Origin: Armigeres subalbatus
Taxonomy: Eukaryota > Arthropoda > Insecta > Diptera > Culicidae
Length of the DNA: 64,000 nucleotides
NCBI RefSeq assembly: GCF_024139115.2
Contig: NC_085141.1
Span: 217,471,783 to 217,535,782, forward strand
Reading direction: 5' to 3'
Part shown: in pieces, positions 63,440 through 64,000 of the stretch
Position numbering within the stretch: the stretch's first letter is position 1
Layout of the letters: every line of letters starts with the position of its first letter
Position numbers and translations under genes: made by a program
The notes under the pieces: model-generated
The model's input: the letters and a program-made list of their open reading frames with translations, nothing else
Told to the model about the DNA's origin: nothing
The model's database searches: none

Positions 63440-63715
63440 ACTGGAAATTATTAGAAGAGTCGTCAGATCGAAAATCATTCGGCGAGAAGCCATTTGTCCA
63501 GACAACACGTTTGTCCAATATAAACGGTTGGGCGGAACGGTTATTAGATCGAAAACAGTTTGGCCGAAAATTTCTTTTGGCCCAAGCATTTGTTCAACAG
63601 GTCATTTATGGTCGAAATGGTCGTTTGACCGAATAATTAATCTGGCCGATAATGTCGTTCGAATGGAATGGCGGCATTTTTTGTTAAACTACCTATTTGG
63701 CCAAACGAACCTGAA
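63440..63715. repeat. TTGGCCGAA phrase block, diverged copy 3
   Basis: CATTCGGCGAGAAGCCATTT, AGTTTGGCCGAAAATTTC, GGTCGTTTGACCGAATAATT and ATCTGGCCGATAATG carry the same grammar as 24228-24335 and 49476-49612, with more drift. Confidence 0.65.
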
Positions 63716-63753
63716 ATAATTAATATTGAGCGTCTTAGGGGAAAACGTTACAA

Positions 63754-63970
63754 GGTTAAAAAAATTCAAACTTCCATTTACTTCCACTATAATCACTAAT
63801 GTATCATCAGATACGTATTTCGTTTTCTACTTGAAAACTTCTTCAGTGTTTTGTTATCGACTGTCGATAACAAAACACTGAAGAAGTTTACAAGTAGAAA
63901 ACGAAATACGTATCTGATGATACATTAGTGATTATAGTGGAAGTAAATGGAAGTTTGAAATTTTTTAACC
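63754..63970. mobile_element. Near-perfect 217-bp palindrome, AGATACGTATTTCG family
   Basis: It starts GGTTAAAAAAATTCAAACTT and ends with its inverse. Arms of about 107 bp meet at TTATCGACTGTCGATAA. Both arms hold CAGATACGTATTTCG, the motif shared with the fold-backs at 8825 and 30392. Only a few mismatches are visible. It would extrude as a long hairpin. Confidence 0.9.
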
Positions 63971-64000
63971 TTCAAACGAACCTATTATCCAAATGACCAG

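Overview
The window looks like intergenic, transposon-dense DNA from a mosquito of the Aedes type. The basis is: a tRNA-headed SINE with an (AAG)n-type tail typical of Aedes, Jockey/RTE/R1/I-group LINE remnants, Ty3/gypsy scraps, many fold-back MITEs and AT-rich low-coding spacers. No prokaryotic gene organisation is present, and I recognise no intact host gene. Species cannot be settled from sequence reading alone.

Layout. 0-9 kb: a 151-bp tandem duplication, a SINE with a 13-bp target duplication, a TTAA-flanked MITE, a broken gypsy integrase (minus), several fold-back MITEs, and a composite 166-bp tandem repeat at 4.3-5.8 kb. 9-18 kb: a decayed L1-like LINE (minus), palindromic CATTCCGCGGAATG phrase repeats, a 52/53-bp alternating satellite at 12.15-12.85 kb, a LINE ORF1 fragment (minus) abutting a decayed Jockey LINE (plus), and a gypsy RNase H scrap. 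19-24 kb: a second Jockey LINE (minus) interrupted by an insert carrying a complete tRNA-like cloverleaf, then GAGAAGTGAG and TTGGCCGAA repeats. 25-32 kb: a hAT-type MITE with a perfect 8-bp duplication, more MITEs, two weak gene candidates, and a 5'-truncated RTE LINE with a perfect 13-bp duplication. 36.5-48 kb: an R1 LINE scrap and an I-superfamily LINE split in two by a 7.86-kb terminal-inverted-repeat element. 48-64 kb: a 17-bp TTGGCCGAA minisatellite, a third Jockey fragment with a nested insert, a tRNA-derived SINE, degenerate GGAATTTC repeats, a scattered 15-mer GTAACGCGACACCAT, and an almost perfect 217-bp palindrome.

The most striking object is the minisatellite of about 7.3 kb at 37.55-44.82 kb. 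Its unit is about 23 bp and carries a short dyad (GCCTC...GAGGC). The whole array sits inside a single DNA-transposon-like element (27-bp terminal inverted repeats, 37168-45025) that landed in a LINE. The long open frames over it arise only because the unit lacks stop codons in the plus frames. The centre of the array has many more one-base indels than its edges, which looks like an unpolished long-read assembly.

The genes do not work together as a pathway. The window is a layered record of insertions, and several nesting orders can be read from target duplications. Many stretches between elements hold nothing that I can name; they are listed as such.
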